Of a DNA stretch of 7,341 bases, positions 6,602-7,341 are shown one piece after another. Location of the stretch: contig JANYCH010000295.1 in the NCBI GenBank assembly GCA_025360395.1, positions 1 through 7,341 on the forward strand, written 5' to 3'. The stretch comes from Cytophagales bacterium (GTDB taxonomy: Bacteria; Bacteroidota; Bacteroidia; Cytophagales; UBA9547). A program made the translations under genes and the position numbers. The notes under the pieces were generated by a model. That model saw only the letters and a program-made list of their open reading frames with translations, did no database searches and had not been told where the DNA came from. Position 1 is the first letter of the stretch. Each line of letters starts with the position of its first letter.

Positions 6602-7297
6602 CTAAGAAGTTAACTTTTGAAAAATAGTTTCCAGCGATTCCTCTTCAGTTTTTAGGCTTAAAATAGCGTTGTTGTTTTGCTGTGCCCAATTGAAAAGGTC
6701 AGGACGAATATCATGTTCAGGGGCATATAGAATCTTTGCCTGATTTTCTGTTTGAAAAACCACTTCTATAACACCTTTCAAGGATTTTAAAGATCCGGAA
6801 TCAAATATGTTTCCGAATTCTACCACTACAATTTTGGTCGAATCATCATTCACCTGCAAATCTTTGAGGGTTTTATCTGCTACAATCTTTCCTTTGTTGA
6901 TGATGACAACTTTGTCGCATAGGTACTGGACTTCCTGCATGATATGGGTAGAAAAAATGACAGTTTTGTTTTTCCCCAGTTCTTTTATAAGCGTTCTTAT
7001 CTCAACTATCTGATTGGGATCCAGCCCGGTAAGTGGTTCATCTAGAATAAGTACTTCAGGGTCATGAATGATGGCTTGTGCTATCCCAACTCTTTGCCTG
7101 TACCCTTTAGATAGTTGTCCGATTTTTTTGGTTTGCTCCTTTCCCAAACCAACCTGATCAATAACAGAAGCAATCCTGTGTTTATTTTTTCCAAGACTAT
7201 ACAATGAGGCTGTAAATTCTAAAGACTCAAGTACATACATATCAAGGTACAAAGGGTTATGTTCTGGCAGGTAGCCTATTTTCCTTTTTACTTCAAT
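6602..7297 (-). CDS. gldA: Gliding motility-associated ABC transporter ATP-binding protein GldA, 5' part cut off by an inverted joint
   Basis: The ATPase subunit partnering GldF and GldG. The intact frame covers 231 residues, starting at IEVKRKIGYLPEHNPLYLDM (7297 downward), a stretch typical of GldA. The ABC signature LSKGYRQRVGIAQA begins at about 7114. Walker B VLILDEPLTGLD is near 7054-7020, and the H-loop STHIMQEV has its His at 6944-6946. A C-terminal domain ends in the TAG at 6602-6604. The Walker A part (about 70 residues) is absent. It is not simply off the edge: going upstream the frame meets TAA at 7319-7321, because the sequence from 7295 on is the preceding gldA segment in reverse orientation. 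A start at TTG 7252 would be false, since that codon is the conserved Leu of NPLY. The gene sits 4 bp before gldF. Confidence 0.9.
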   Translation of the reverse strand: MEVKRKIGYLPEHNPLYLDMYVLESLEFTASLYSLGKNKHRIASVIDQVGLGKEQTKKIGQLSKGYRQRVGIAQAIIHDPEVLILDEPLTGLDPNQIVEIRTLIKELGKNKTVIFSTHIMQEVQYLCDKVVIINKGKIVADKTLKDLQVNDDSTKIVVVEFGNIFDSGSLKSLKGVIEVVFQTENQAKILYAPEHDIRPDLFNWAQQNNNAILSLKTEEESLETIFQKLTS

Positions 7298-7341
7298 GGA
7301 ACTGTAGAAATCGAAGGATTAAATGTAAATACCAATCCCAT
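7295..7341 (+). pseudogene. gldA: Inverted fragment of gldA (codons just upstream of the intact frame)
   Basis: Read on the plus strand, 7295-7339 encodes NGTVEIEGLNVNTNP, and the last two bases, AT, begin the next codon. This is the beta-strand region that in GldA-type ATPases directly precedes IEVKRKIGYLPEH. The minus-strand frame starts with exactly that sequence at 7297. Joining CCC-AT from 7341 to T-GAA-GTA gives N-P-I-E-V-K without a gap. The two orientations meet at AATGG (7295-7299), whose complement CCATT occurs at the end of the fragment in the uninverted gene. So a 40-50 bp piece of gldA is reversed, or the contig folds back here. Assembly or amplification artefact is the likelier reading, but a real inversion is not excluded by this window. 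Confidence 0.75.

Noticed and set aside
7250..7252. TTG at 7252 as the start of gldA
   Set aside because: The codon is the conserved Leu of NPLYLDM, and in-frame GldA sequence continues upstream to about 7297.

Overview
The window looks like chromosome of a gliding-type Bacteroidetes (Bacteroidota), probably of the Cytophagia/Sphingobacteria kind. The evidence is a gldA-gldF-gldG block, moderately AT-rich DNA, start sites with almost no Shine-Dalgarno sequence, a TAnnTTTG-type -7 promoter element, a short RsmI, and 7-bp tandem repeats at gene borders. No rRNA, tRNA, CRISPR array, transposase or complete mobile element was found, and no gene-free gap exceeds about 100 bases.

Left part (1-1971, minus strand, transcribed right to left): rsmI (16S rRNA 2'-O-methyltransferase), then a NeuD/PglD-like left-handed beta-helix acyltransferase, then a Mip/FklB-type FKBP prolyl isomerase that runs off the left edge. 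The two junctions between these genes are filled with two different heptamer repeats. One of them forms a 16-bp inverted repeat that reaches into the end of rsmI. The acyltransferase appears to lack the catalytic His of the family.

Middle part (2057-4174, plus strand): an AT-rich gene for a membrane-anchored alpha/beta hydrolase (possible lipoprotein), then chrA, a two-domain chromate-type transporter. A short divergent region (1972-2056) separates the hydrolase gene from rsmI.

Right part (4181-7341, minus strand): a tight operon in the order gldA, gldF, gldG. It encodes the ATPase, permease and accessory/substrate-binding-like subunit of the gliding-associated ABC transporter. It converges on chrA with only 6 bp between the stop codons.

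The most unusual structure is at the right edge. The minus-strand gldA frame is intact up to about 7297. Immediately beyond, the next upstream piece of gldA (15 codons, NGTVEIEGLNVNTNP) is present in the opposite orientation on the plus strand. The switch occurs at a 5-bp word, AATGG. This is an inverted joint inside gldA: either a fold-back chimera at a contig end, which I think more likely, or a real small inversion. No new defence or metabolic system is evident; most genes belong to known families.
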